This document shows positions 34,511 to 42,520 of a stretch of 64,000 bases of DNA, in pieces. Position 1 is the stretch's first letter, and each line of letters opens with the position of its first letter. The notes below the pieces were generated by a model. That model ran no database searches, was not told the DNA's origin, and saw only the letters and a list, made by a program, of their open reading frames with translations. Origin of the DNA: Roseobacter sinensis (GTDB lineage Bacteria; Pseudomonadota; Alphaproteobacteria; Rhodobacterales; Rhodobacteraceae). The stretch lies in NCBI RefSeq assembly GCF_025755255.1, contig NZ_JALIEB010000012.1, positions 62,001-126,000 of the forward strand. The letters run 5' to 3'. Both the position numbers and the translations under genes were made by a program.

Positions 34511-34610
34511 TATTTGCCAGGAAGCATTAACCGGACGCACATCATCTGACGCTATATCCGGTCCGGCGCGGGCGCGAAGCCGTCGCGGGGACTGGAGTTA
34601 GGTAGACAGG

Positions 34611-34994
34611 ATGGCAGTGCAGGATCGGCTGGACGATTTGCGCGCCCGGTTTCCGGGGTGCCGGATTGTGGCGTTTGCCGATCTGTCGACTGGGTTGGTC
34701 TTTGCCGCCAGCACTGCAGAGAGGGTCGGGCAAGAGCGGCTCGATGCGCTGTGCGCGGATGCGACGCAGCAACTCGACAGTGCGGCGACACAGGCGGTGT
34801 CCGAGCACGTCTTTCAAACCCAATTGGCGCCGGCTGGATCCATTTCGATTGGATCGCAGGTGGTGACCTGCGTCGTCTCGCTGCCGGATCGGGGGGCAGA
34901 GGCGCTTTGCATGACCTGCGACCGAACGGTCAGAGTTGTCGAATTGATGCGCGCGGCCGCCGATGTGTTGTCCGACCTCTGCGAAGAGGCCTGA
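34611..34994 (+). CDS. Roadblock/LC7-like small protein
   Basis: A 127-residue protein whose alternating pattern fits the Roadblock/LC7 (MglB-like) fold: helix 1 (VQDRLDDLRARFPG), two strands (CRIVAFADLSTGLVFAAS), a long helix (RVGQERLDALCADATQQL), a three-strand section (FQTQLAPAGSISIGSQVV) and a C-terminal helix (VVELMRAAADVLSDL). Roadblock proteins commonly regulate small GTPases, which fits the three GTPase genes just upstream. The gap of 100 bases before it may hold a separate promoter. The assignment rests on fold pattern alone, without diagnostic residues, so it is moderate. Confidence 0.55.
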   Translation: MAVQDRLDDLRARFPGCRIVAFADLSTGLVFAASTAERVGQERLDALCADATQQLDSAATQAVSEHVFQTQLAPAGSISIGSQVVTCVVSLPDRGAEALCMTCDRTVRVVELMRAAADVLSDLCEEA

Positions 34995-34997
34995 CCC

Positions 34998-35732
34998 ATG
35001 TCCGATGCGCACCGCGACGATGAACACCGTCTCCACCATGTTCTCCAGCAATTGGCGCTGCCGCCCGAGCCTGCAACGGCTGCGGGCCGGCTGATCTCGG
35101 GGTCCGGCGCGGATGCCCCGCTGGCTGCGATCCTGCGCGCCATCGACGAAACGGTCCTGCCGCGGGTTCTGACCTTTTCCGCCGGCACGGACAGCACGCT
35201 TCGCTGCGAGATCGCCGAGCGTCGGATCATCCGCATGGAGGGGGGCGATGCGCTGTCGACGGCGGATGCAGCCCAGACTGCTGCGACGATCGAGGCGTTT
35301 TGCGCTGGCGCTTCTGCGATCTGCCTGCGCAGCGAGATTGCGACGGCTGCCGCCGCCGCAGGCGAGGTTGGGGTCTCGGTCGGCGATCTGCGCGCGTGCC
35401 TCGATACGGAGCCCGCCGCGGGCGATCTGCCTGCGCTGATCGACTGCGCGCTCGCCGAAAGTGCAAGCCATGCGCTCGCCATTGTGGACCGTCAGGACGA
35501 TGGCACCACGCAGGAGAAGGGCCAGAGCGCACTTTGCGAGCGGTTGCGGCGAATGGACAGCACGCCGGCGTCGTCGGAGACGTCAGGTGATGTCACCCGG
35601 CAGATCTGGATCGGGGCACCGTCAGAGCGGTTCGCGGTGCTTTGTGTCAGCGTACCGGGACGCTCCATCTGGATGGCGCTCGACGTCGAACAGCTCGACG
35701 ATTGCATCGATATCTGGGCGCGGGTGGGGTGA
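34998..35732 (+). CDS. Unrecognised 244-residue protein paired with the Roadblock-like gene
   Basis: I do not recognise a family. The protein is soluble, Ala-rich and has no signal or membrane helix. A strand-rich part around residues 55-85 (RVLTFSAGTDSTLRCEIAE) is followed by a long helix (TADAAQTAATIEAFCAGA) and a C-terminal strand pair (IGAPSERFAVLCVSVPGRS). Its start is three bases after the Roadblock-like stop, so the two are very likely co-translated partners, perhaps subunits of one regulatory complex. It ends the kinase-GTPase cluster; the next gene starts 214 bases later behind its own ribosome-binding site. Confidence 0.65.
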   Translation: MSDAHRDDEHRLHHVLQQLALPPEPATAAGRLISGSGADAPLAAILRAIDETVLPRVLTFSAGTDSTLRCEIAERRIIRMEGGDALSTADAAQTAATIEAFCAGASAICLRSEIATAAAAAGEVGVSVGDLRACLDTEPAAGDLPALIDCALAESASHALAIVDRQDDGTTQEKGQSALCERLRRMDSTPASSETSGDVTRQIWIGAPSERFAVLCVSVPGRSIWMALDVEQLDDCIDIWARVG

Positions 35733-35946
35733 GAGCCGGCGCACCCCGACACGCGCGGCGTGCATCCTGTCTGGCGTGGCTAGAGACGCTCCTCAGACCA
35801 GATTTGACCAAGAATTGAACAGATTTCTGGAAATCGCTCAGATTCTAGGCGAACATGTGCCAATGTCGTCAAATTGCCGGTGTGTCGCTTCCCTTTGATC
35901 GGCGCGCTCCGAAACGATTGGCAAAAATCATGCCTTGGAGGTTGCC

Positions 35947-36948
35947 ATGTCCTTTTCACGTATTTCGACGCTCGCAGTTGTGGCGAGCCTGAGCGCGTCC
36001 GCGGTCCTTGCCGACGGCCATTTGACCCCGGTGGTCTTCGGCACCAATTGGCTTGCGCAGGCCGAGCACGGCGGATTCTACCAGTCCGTCGCCGATGGCA
36101 CCTATGCGGACTGCGGGCTCGACGTCGAAATCATTTCGGGCGGCCCGCAGGTGAACAACCGCGCCCTGATGCTGGCCGGGCGGATCGACTTCCACATGGG
36201 CGGAGACATGCTTCAGGCGTTCAACGCAGTGAAGGAAGGTATTCCCGTCGTCTCCGTTGCGGCCATCTTCCAGAAGCATCCGCAGGTGATCCTGGCGCAT
36301 CCCGGCGAGGCTGACAGCTGGGAGGAGTTGAAGGATCTGACGCTGCTGATCGGCGACAACGGGTTCACCTCTTACTATCAGTGGATGGTGGCGGAACATG
36401 GCTTTACCGTCGAGCAGCGCGAACCCTATACGTTCAACCCCGCACCCTTCATCGCCGACAAGAGGAAGGGTATGCAGGGCTACTTGAGCTCCGAGCCTTA
36501 TGCTGTTGAAAAAGAGGCAGGTTTTTCGCCGAATGTCTTCCTGATCGCCGATGCGGGCTACTCGTCCTACGCGACCACCATCGAGACCATGGCCGATACG
36601 ATCGCCAATGAGCCGGAGAAGGTGGAGTGTTTTGTCGATGCCTCGCTCACCGGCTGGTACAATTATCTCTATGGCGACAGCAGCGCCGCTGATGAGTTGA
36701 TCAAGGCGGCCAACCCGGACATGACGCAGGACAAGATCGATTTTGCCAAGAAGATGATGATCGAGCAGGGCATCGTCGACAGCGGGCAGGCGCTGGAGAC
36801 GGGCATCGGCTCGATGACCGACCAGGTGATCGGCGACTTCTATGACAGCATGGTCGAGGCTGGAGTTCTCGAAGAGGGGCTTGACTGGAAGGCGGCCTAT
36901 ACCTTGGAGTTCACTAACAAATCCGTGGGCAAAGAGATCAAGCCCTAA
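35947..36948 (+). CDS. ABC transporter substrate-binding protein, NMT1/THI5-like
   Basis: A 333-residue periplasmic binding protein with a Sec signal (MSFSRISTLAVVASLSASAV, cleaved near ADG). The mature part opens PVVFGTNWLAQAEHGGFYQS, the NMT1/SsuA pattern of proteins binding pyrimidines, riboflavin, alkanesulfonates or nitrate; family members with a WxxxAEHGGFYQA opening are often annotated as pyrimidine-type binders. It is first in an operon whose fourth gene is cytosine-deaminase-like, which favours a nitrogen heterocycle. TTGGAGG lies five bases before the start. A strong hairpin follows the stop. Confidence 0.88.
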   Translation: MSFSRISTLAVVASLSASAVLADGHLTPVVFGTNWLAQAEHGGFYQSVADGTYADCGLDVEIISGGPQVNNRALMLAGRIDFHMGGDMLQAFNAVKEGIPVVSVAAIFQKHPQVILAHPGEADSWEELKDLTLLIGDNGFTSYYQWMVAEHGFTVEQREPYTFNPAPFIADKRKGMQGYLSSEPYAVEKEAGFSPNVFLIADAGYSSYATTIETMADTIANEPEKVECFVDASLTGWYNYLYGDSSAADELIKAANPDMTQDKIDFAKKMMIEQGIVDSGQALETGIGSMTDQVIGDFYDSMVEAGVLEEGLDWKAAYTLEFTNKSVGKEIKP

Positions 36949-36963
36949 GGCGATGAGACTGGC

Positions 36964-36987
36964 CCCGGGCGCTATGGTGCGCCCGGG
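36964..36987 (+). promoter_or_regulatory. Hairpin after the NMT1-type binding-protein gene
   Basis: A perfect nine-base-pair stem, CCCGGGCGC with GCGCCCGGG, and a six-base loop, 15 bases after the stop and 20 bases before the ATPase start. It lacks a T-run, so read-through to the transporter genes is expected. Confidence 0.6.
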
Positions 36988-37007
36988 TGGTGTTGTCTGG
37001 GGGATAC

Positions 37008-37793
37008 ATGGCACCATCAACCCCGCCGCCGGACGCGCGGCCAGAGCTTCTGCGGATGGAGGGCGTCGACAAGACGTTCAATGGCGATATCGTGGCGTTA
37101 AAGGGGATGTCTCTGCGCGTCCGCGAGGGCGATTTCATCTCGCTGCTCGGCCCGTCAGGCTGCGGGAAATCGACAGCGCTGCGGCTGATCTCGGACCTGC
37201 TGCATCCGACGGCTGGGCGGATCGTCTGGACCGGGACCCATGGCACGGGCGATCTGGGCGTGGTCTTTCAGGAGCCGACCCTGATGCCCTGGGCGACGGT
37301 GGCGCAGAACGTCTGGCTGCCGTTCCGGCTGCGCGGCAAGTCCTACACCGAAGTCAAGGATGAGGTTCTGGAGGCGCTGCGCCTCGTGGGGCTCGAGAAG
37401 TTCCAGACGAGCTATCCGCGCGAGTTGTCCGGTGGCATGAAAATGCGCGTCTCCATCGCCCGTGCGATGGTCACGCGCCCGCGCCTGATCCTGATGGACG
37501 AACCTTTTGCGGCGCTTGACGAGATCACGCGATTCAAGCTCAACAACGATCTGCTGAAACTCAAAGCGGCGATTGGTTGCACGGTCATTTTCGTCACCCA
37601 CTCGGTGTTCGAATCTGTCTTCCTGTCGGACCGCATCGTCGTCATGGCGGCGCGTCCGGGGCGGGTGATCACCGAGCTGCCGGTCAACGCGCCCTATCCG
37701 CGTGACGAGGTGTTCCGCACCTCGGCCGAATACGCCGCCTACACGCGGCAAGCCACCGACGCGCTGCATCAGGCGATGGGAGAGGCGGCGTGA
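37008..37793 (+). CDS. ABC transporter ATP-binding protein, NitT/TauT type
   Basis: A 261-residue ATPase. Walker A GPSGCGKST lies near residue 45, the signature LSGGMKMRVSIARAM near 140 and Walker B LILMDEPFAALDE near 162, with the H-loop in VTHSVFESVFLSD. These are the hallmarks of the SsuB/TauB subfamily, where LSGGM replaces LSGGQ. It powers uptake with the preceding binding protein and the following permease, with which its stop overlaps (GTGA). I start at ATG 37008 behind TGGGGGATAC; an upstream GTG at 36987 falls in the hairpin. Confidence 0.92.
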   Translation: MAPSTPPPDARPELLRMEGVDKTFNGDIVALKGMSLRVREGDFISLLGPSGCGKSTALRLISDLLHPTAGRIVWTGTHGTGDLGVVFQEPTLMPWATVAQNVWLPFRLRGKSYTEVKDEVLEALRLVGLEKFQTSYPRELSGGMKMRVSIARAMVTRPRLILMDEPFAALDEITRFKLNNDLLKLKAAIGCTVIFVTHSVFESVFLSDRIVVMAARPGRVITELPVNAPYPRDEVFRTSAEYAAYTRQATDALHQAMGEAA

Positions 37794-38647
37794 GCGCGGT
37801 GGAGCGGAGCGAGCGCGCCCTGGTGCTGGATGCCGATGAAGTCGCACGGCTGCGGCGGCGCAAGCTGGAGCGGGTCGGCAAGTGGGTGTTGCCCGTGGCC
37901 GTTCTGCTGCTGATGCTGGTGATCTGGGATCGGATCGTCGTCTGGAATGAGATTCCGCACTACATTCTGCCCGGGCCCGGCTTGGTGTTTCAGACCCTGA
38001 TCACCGATTGGGCCATGCTGTTCGAGGCGCTGCTGGTCACCGTGCAGATCACCCTCATGGCGCTCGCCGTGGCGGTTCTGGGTGGTGTCGGGCTCGCGGT
38101 GCTCTTCACCCAGTCCCGTCTGGTGGAAATGAGCTTCTACCCCTATGCGGTCATCCTTCAGGTCACGCCCATTGTTGCGATTGCGCCGCTGATCTTCATC
38201 TATGTGGACAGTCGGATTGCGGGGCTCTTGCTCTGCGCCTGGCTCGTCGCCTTCTTCCCGGTGCTGAGCAACACGACGCTGGGCCTCAATTCGGCCGATC
38301 ACAACCTGCGCGATCTCTTCCGCATTTACGGGGCCTCGCGGTGGCAGACCCTGCGGCTGTTGCAGCTGCCCTCGGCGCTGCCCTATTTCCTGGGCGGGCT
38401 GCGGATCGCGGGGGGGCTTTCCCTGATCGGGGCGGTTGTGGCGGAGTATGTCGCAGGCACGGGCGGGCTCAAATCTGGGCTTGCATTCCGGATCCTCGAG
38501 GCGGGCTATCGGCTCAACATCCCGCGCATGTTCGCCGCACTCATCCTGATCGCGGCCACCGGTGTGATCATTTTTGCGGGCCTCAGCTTTCTCAGCCACA
38601 TGCTGCTGCGCAAGTGGCACGAAAGCGCGCTGAAGCGAGAGCCCTGA
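37790..38647 (+). CDS. ABC transporter permease, NitT/TauT type
   Basis: A 285-residue inner-membrane permease with six helices. The first helix is near residues 28-46 (WVLPVAVLLLMLVIWDRIV), and the cytoplasmic coupling loop lies in IYGASRWQTLRLLQLPSALP (about residue 180), matching the BPD_transp_1 EAA motif. It starts at GTG 37790, overlapping the ATPase stop, and its own stop overlaps the ATG of the amidohydrolase gene (TGATG). That tight coupling of transporter and hydrolase implies the imported compound is the hydrolase substrate. Confidence 0.92.
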   Translation: MSAVERSERALVLDADEVARLRRRKLERVGKWVLPVAVLLLMLVIWDRIVVWNEIPHYILPGPGLVFQTLITDWAMLFEALLVTVQITLMALAVAVLGGVGLAVLFTQSRLVEMSFYPYAVILQVTPIVAIAPLIFIYVDSRIAGLLLCAWLVAFFPVLSNTTLGLNSADHNLRDLFRIYGASRWQTLRLLQLPSALPYFLGGLRIAGGLSLIGAVVAEYVAGTGGLKSGLAFRILEAGYRLNIPRMFAALILIAATGVIIFAGLSFLSHMLLRKWHESALKREP

Positions 38648-39909
38648 TGGATTTTCTGACCTTGCCGGAAGGCCCCGTCACCCTGAAGAACCTGACCGCG
38701 CCCGGCTGCCTGCTGGGGCAGCAGGGCGATCTGGTCTCGCTTGATCTCTCGATTGCGGAGGGCCACCTCACCGATGCGGCGGGTCAGGCGGTCGATATGG
38801 CGGGGGCCATGGTGTTTCCGGCCTTTGTCGACATGCACACACATCTGGACAAAGGCCACATCTGGCCGCGCGCGCCCAACCCCGACGGCAGTTTCGATGG
38901 GGCCCTGCGCACGGTCGCCGCTGACCGTTCGGAGCGTTGGAGTGCCGATGACTTGGCCGCGCGCATGGATTTTGCCCTCCGCTGCGCCTATGCCCACGGG
39001 ACACGTGCGATCCGCACCCATCTCGACAGTATCCCGCCCCAGGACGAGATCTCCTGGCTGGTGTTCAAGGAGATACGGCAGGCTTGGAAAGATCGCATCG
39101 CCCTACAGGCCGCCTGTCTCGTCGGCTGCGATTCCGTCGGGCGCGACACCGGGTTTCCGCACACGGCCGACCTTGTGGCCGAAGCGGGTGGCATCCTCGG
39201 CATGGTGGCCTATCCGGTACCGGATATCGACGCGCGCGTGCGGCTGTTCCTGACGCTTGCCAAAGACCGTGGACTGGAGGCCGACTTCCACGTGGATGAG
39301 ACGCTTGATCCGTCCTCAGAAACCCTGCGCGTGATCGCCGAGGCGGTTCTGGAGACGGGGTTTGAGGCGCCGGTCACGGTTGGTCACCTGTGCTCGCTCT
39401 CGGCGCAGGCGCCGGAGCGTGCCGCAAGTACGATGGATCTGGTGGCGGAAGCGGGGCTCAACGTCGTGTCCTTGCCGATGTGCAACCTTTACTTGCAGGA
39501 CCGGCAGGACGGGACGCCGCGGATGCGGGGCATCACGCTTGTGCATGAATTGAAGGCCCGTGGTGTGAACGTGAGCTTCGCGTCCGACAACACGCGCGAT
39601 CCATTTTATGCCTACGGCGATCTCGACATGATCGAAGTGATGCGCGAGGCTACACGCATTGGACATCTGGATCACGCCGGGACCGACTGGGCCCGGTCCT
39701 TCACGACCAACCCTGCGGCCGCCTGCGGGTTCGCACCGCCACGCCTCGCGCCGGGCGCGTCCGCCGATCTGGTGATCTGCCGCGCCCGCAACTGGACGGA
39801 GCTCTTTGCCCGCCCGCAGGCAGACCGCATCGTGATCCGCGCCGGCGTTCAGATTGACAGGACGCTGCCGGACTATGCCGAACTCGACCACCTGATGAGG
39901 ACACAATGA
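38647..39909 (+). CDS. Cytosine-deaminase-like amidohydrolase
   Basis: A 420-residue metal-dependent amidohydrolase. Metal and catalytic motifs are readable in CodA order: DMHTHLDKGH (about residue 64), DFHVDETLD (about 214), VGHLCSLSA (about 245) and SDNTRDPFYAYGD (about 313). The HTHLDK and SDNxRDP forms are characteristic of the cytosine deaminase / isocytosine / creatinine deaminase branch. It probably deaminates or opens a cyclic amide or amidine in the cytoplasm. The exact substrate cannot be read from sequence. It is embedded in a transporter-oxidoreductase-hydrolase operon by overlaps at both ends. Confidence 0.82.
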   Translation: MDFLTLPEGPVTLKNLTAPGCLLGQQGDLVSLDLSIAEGHLTDAAGQAVDMAGAMVFPAFVDMHTHLDKGHIWPRAPNPDGSFDGALRTVAADRSERWSADDLAARMDFALRCAYAHGTRAIRTHLDSIPPQDEISWLVFKEIRQAWKDRIALQAACLVGCDSVGRDTGFPHTADLVAEAGGILGMVAYPVPDIDARVRLFLTLAKDRGLEADFHVDETLDPSSETLRVIAEAVLETGFEAPVTVGHLCSLSAQAPERAASTMDLVAEAGLNVVSLPMCNLYLQDRQDGTPRMRGITLVHELKARGVNVSFASDNTRDPFYAYGDLDMIEVMREATRIGHLDHAGTDWARSFTTNPAAACGFAPPRLAPGASADLVICRARNWTELFARPQADRIVIRAGVQIDRTLPDYAELDHLMRTQ

Positions 39910-41306
39910 CCGCAAACCTCGACGCCGCCAAAGCCGCTCTCGCCCATCTGGATCTCGAAGATTCAGGCGCCGGGATCAAGGCGAAGAGCCGGGACTTCTT
40001 CTGGTACTCGCCGGTTCTGAAAGCGCATCTGGACGAGGTCTCGGCCGACTTCGTCGTCTCGCCCCGCACCGAGGCCGAGGTGATCGAGGTGCTGAAAGCC
40101 TGCTACGCGCATGACGTGCCAGTGACGACGCGCGGAGCCGGCACCGGCAACTATGGCCAGGCGATGCCGCTGGCGGGGGGCTGCGTGATGCACCTGCGGC
40201 ACATGACGGCGGTGAAGGACATCAAGCCGGGGCGCGTGGTGGTGGAGCCGGGCTGCCTGCTCAAGGATCTGGACGCGGCCTGCAAGGAGCACTCGGGCCA
40301 GGAGATCCGCATGTTTTCCTCCACATGGGCCACGGCCACCATCGGCGGCTTCATCGCGGGCGGCTCTGGCGGTGTCGGATCCTGCACCTGGGGATCCCTG
40401 CGCGATCTGGGCAATATCATTCGTCTGCGCGTCGTGACCATGGAGGAAGAGCCGCGCGTCCTCGAGTTTCAGGGCGAGGAGCTGGCCCGCGTCAGCCATG
40501 CCTATGGCACCAACGGCATCATCACCGAGGTCGAGATGCCCCTGGCCCCCGCCTACGACTGGGTCGAGATGTTCGTGGCCACGGATGACTTCATGGATGC
40601 GGCGCGGTTTGCCGAGGAGCTCGCCAATGAAGACGGTATCCTCATCAAGCTTGCGACCGTCTTCGAGGCGCCGATTGCCAAGGAGTACTTCCAGCGCGTT
40701 GCCCCTCATGTCGATGAGGGCACCAGCCTCGTCGCACTGATGGTCGCGCCGCACTCGATGGACGGGTTCCTGACCTTCCTCGGACGACGGCCGCAGGCGC
40801 GGCTGATCTATCGCAGCGACGATCATGACTGGCCGCGCGGGCCGGGCATGATCTTCGAATACGGCTGGAACCACACGACGCTGCGTGCGCTCAAGGTGGA
40901 CCCCAGCATCACCTATCTGCAGGTGCGCTATGGCTTTCCGCAGCATCTGGAGCTGATCGAGAAGATGCGCGCGGCACTCAGCCCCGAGGTGCTGCAACAT
41001 CTTGAGGTGATGAAGGAAAACGGCAAGATCATGTTTGCCGGCCTGAGCCTTGTGAAATTCACGACGGAAGAACGTCTGGACGAGATCATCCGCATCCACG
41101 AAGAGGCGGGGGCGCTCATCTTCAACCCGCACCGCTATACGCTGGAAGAGGGCGGGCGGCAGACCGTGGATGACCGACAGCTGGCCTTCAAGCGCGAGGC
41201 CGACCCCAAGGGGCTGCTCAACCCCGGCAAGATGATTGCCTGGGACGACCCCGACTGGGGGTTCGAGCGGATGTACAGCTATCCCAAGCTCCGCGCCGCT
41301 GAATAG
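39906..41306 (+). CDS. FAD-binding oxidoreductase (PCMH/GlcD-like)
   Basis: A 466-residue flavoprotein of the vanillyl-alcohol oxidase / D-lactate dehydrogenase superfamily. The FAD pyrophosphate loop is TTRGAGTGNYGQAMPL (about residue 78), followed by IGGFIAGGSGGVGSCTWGS (about 143) and SHAYGTNGIITEVEMP (about 198). The C-terminal cap ends KREADPKGLLNPGKM, a standard ending of this group. There is no signal peptide or iron-sulfur motif, so it is a soluble cytoplasmic oxidase or dehydrogenase. Operon placement directly after the amidohydrolase (ATGA overlap) suggests it oxidises a downstream hydroxy-acid or ring intermediate. Confidence 0.85.
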   Translation: MTANLDAAKAALAHLDLEDSGAGIKAKSRDFFWYSPVLKAHLDEVSADFVVSPRTEAEVIEVLKACYAHDVPVTTRGAGTGNYGQAMPLAGGCVMHLRHMTAVKDIKPGRVVVEPGCLLKDLDAACKEHSGQEIRMFSSTWATATIGGFIAGGSGGVGSCTWGSLRDLGNIIRLRVVTMEEEPRVLEFQGEELARVSHAYGTNGIITEVEMPLAPAYDWVEMFVATDDFMDAARFAEELANEDGILIKLATVFEAPIAKEYFQRVAPHVDEGTSLVALMVAPHSMDGFLTFLGRRPQARLIYRSDDHDWPRGPGMIFEYGWNHTTLRALKVDPSITYLQVRYGFPQHLELIEKMRAALSPEVLQHLEVMKENGKIMFAGLSLVKFTTEERLDEIIRIHEEAGALIFNPHRYTLEEGGRQTVDDRQLAFKREADPKGLLNPGKMIAWDDPDWGFERMYSYPKLRAAE

Positions 41307-41308
41307 CG

Positions 41309-41890
41309 ATGCCCCGCGCGTTTGTCCTCTTTGCTCATCCTTGCGCCGAGAGCTTCTCGGCCGCGCTGCACACGCAGGTGGTCGAGAGCCTGCGTGCAAG
41401 GGCCTGGGAGGTGGATGACTGCGATCTCAATGCCGAAGGCTTCTCGCCCATTCTGACCGCTGACGAGCGGCGCGGCTATCACGACGAAGCCGCAAATACC
41501 GCCCCGGTCGCGGAGTATGTCGACCGGCTGCGCCGCGCGCAGGCGCTGGTTCTGGTGTTTCCAGTGTGGAATTTCGGGTTTCCTGCGGTGCTGAAGGGGT
41601 TTTTCGATCGGGTCTTCCTGCCCGGTGTGTCCTTCCGGCTGGAGCAGGGAAAGGTCCGCCCGAACCTGCAGCACATCCGCAAACTCGCGGCGGTGACCAC
41701 CTATGGCGGGACCCGGACGCGCGCCTTTCTCGCCGGTGATCCGCCTCGAAGATGCGTCACCCGCGCGGTCTGGCATGTGTGCCGCCCCGAGAAGATGCGG
41801 TATCTTGCGCTTTACGACATGAACCGTGCGACGGATCGTCAGCGCGCCGGTTTCCTGTCGCGCGTGTCGGTCGAGATGGAGAGGTTTTGA
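41309..41890 (+). CDS. Flavodoxin-fold NAD(P)H dehydrogenase, copy 1
   Basis: A 193-residue protein of the NQO/MdaB-like flavodoxin-fold family: FMN/FAD-binding start FVLFAHPCAESFSAALH, then VFPVWNFGFPAVLKGFFDRVFLPGVSF (about residue 88), the family signature region. It begins two bases after the FAD oxidoreductase and ends directly before a second homologue, with which it shares this overall pattern at low identity. A role in supplying reduced flavin to the oxygenase downstream, or quinone reduction, is possible; neither is shown by the sequence. Confidence 0.82.
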   Translation: MPRAFVLFAHPCAESFSAALHTQVVESLRARAWEVDDCDLNAEGFSPILTADERRGYHDEAANTAPVAEYVDRLRRAQALVLVFPVWNFGFPAVLKGFFDRVFLPGVSFRLEQGKVRPNLQHIRKLAAVTTYGGTRTRAFLAGDPPRRCVTRAVWHVCRPEKMRYLALYDMNRATDRQRAGFLSRVSVEMERF

Positions 41891-42520
41891 ATGCGTGCGC
41901 TTGTCATCTATTGCCATCCGAAGGAAGCGAGCTTCACCGCTGCGGTGCGCGATCTTGTGCTGGAGCGTCTGAGGTTTGCGGGCGCCGAGACCCGGCTGAT
42001 CGATCTCTATCGTCGCGATTTTGCGCCGGTGCTGAGCAGCGAGGAGCTCGATCTCTACGTCGATACGCCGGCCAATCGTGTCCCGGTGGCGCAGGATGTC
42101 GAGGATGTGCTGTGGTGCGACACGCTGATCTTCATCTATCCCACGTGGTGGTACGGGCTGCCTGCGATGCTCAAGGGCTGGCTCGATCGCGTGCTTTTGC
42201 CGGACGTGGCCTTTCTGATGCCCGACGGCGAGAACGACAACATCCGGCCGGGGCTCACGCATATCACCCGGCTTGGCGCCTTTACCACCTGCGGCGCCAG
42301 CTGGGGCCTGACGCAGATGGTCGGAGCGCCGGGCAGGCGGACGCTCCTGCGTGGCGTTCGGGCGATCTGTGCGCGCCGCTGCAAGACCACCTTTGCCGCC
42401 CATTATCTCATGGACAGCTCGACCGAGGCCAGCCGCCGCGCGCATCTGCAGAAGGTCGCGCGCAAGATGGACAAGTTCATCGGCGCCGTGCCCGCCAAAC
42501 ACAGCGAGGTGCGGGCATGA
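41891..42520 (+). CDS. Flavodoxin-fold NAD(P)H dehydrogenase, copy 2
   Basis: A 209-residue homologue of the preceding gene (ALVIYCHPKEASFTAAVRD; FIYPTWWYGLPAMLKGWLDR; LPDVAFLMPDGEN). It begins at the base after its neighbour's stop. Two adjacent, diverged members suggest either a heterodimer or two separate reductions in the same pathway. Its stop overlaps the oxygenase start (ATGA). TWW and FNF variants at the flavin site differ between the copies, hinting at different substrates. Confidence 0.82.
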   Translation: MRALVIYCHPKEASFTAAVRDLVLERLRFAGAETRLIDLYRRDFAPVLSSEELDLYVDTPANRVPVAQDVEDVLWCDTLIFIYPTWWYGLPAMLKGWLDRVLLPDVAFLMPDGENDNIRPGLTHITRLGAFTTCGASWGLTQMVGAPGRRTLLRGVRAICARRCKTTFAAHYLMDSSTEASRRAHLQKVARKMDKFIGAVPAKHSEVRA

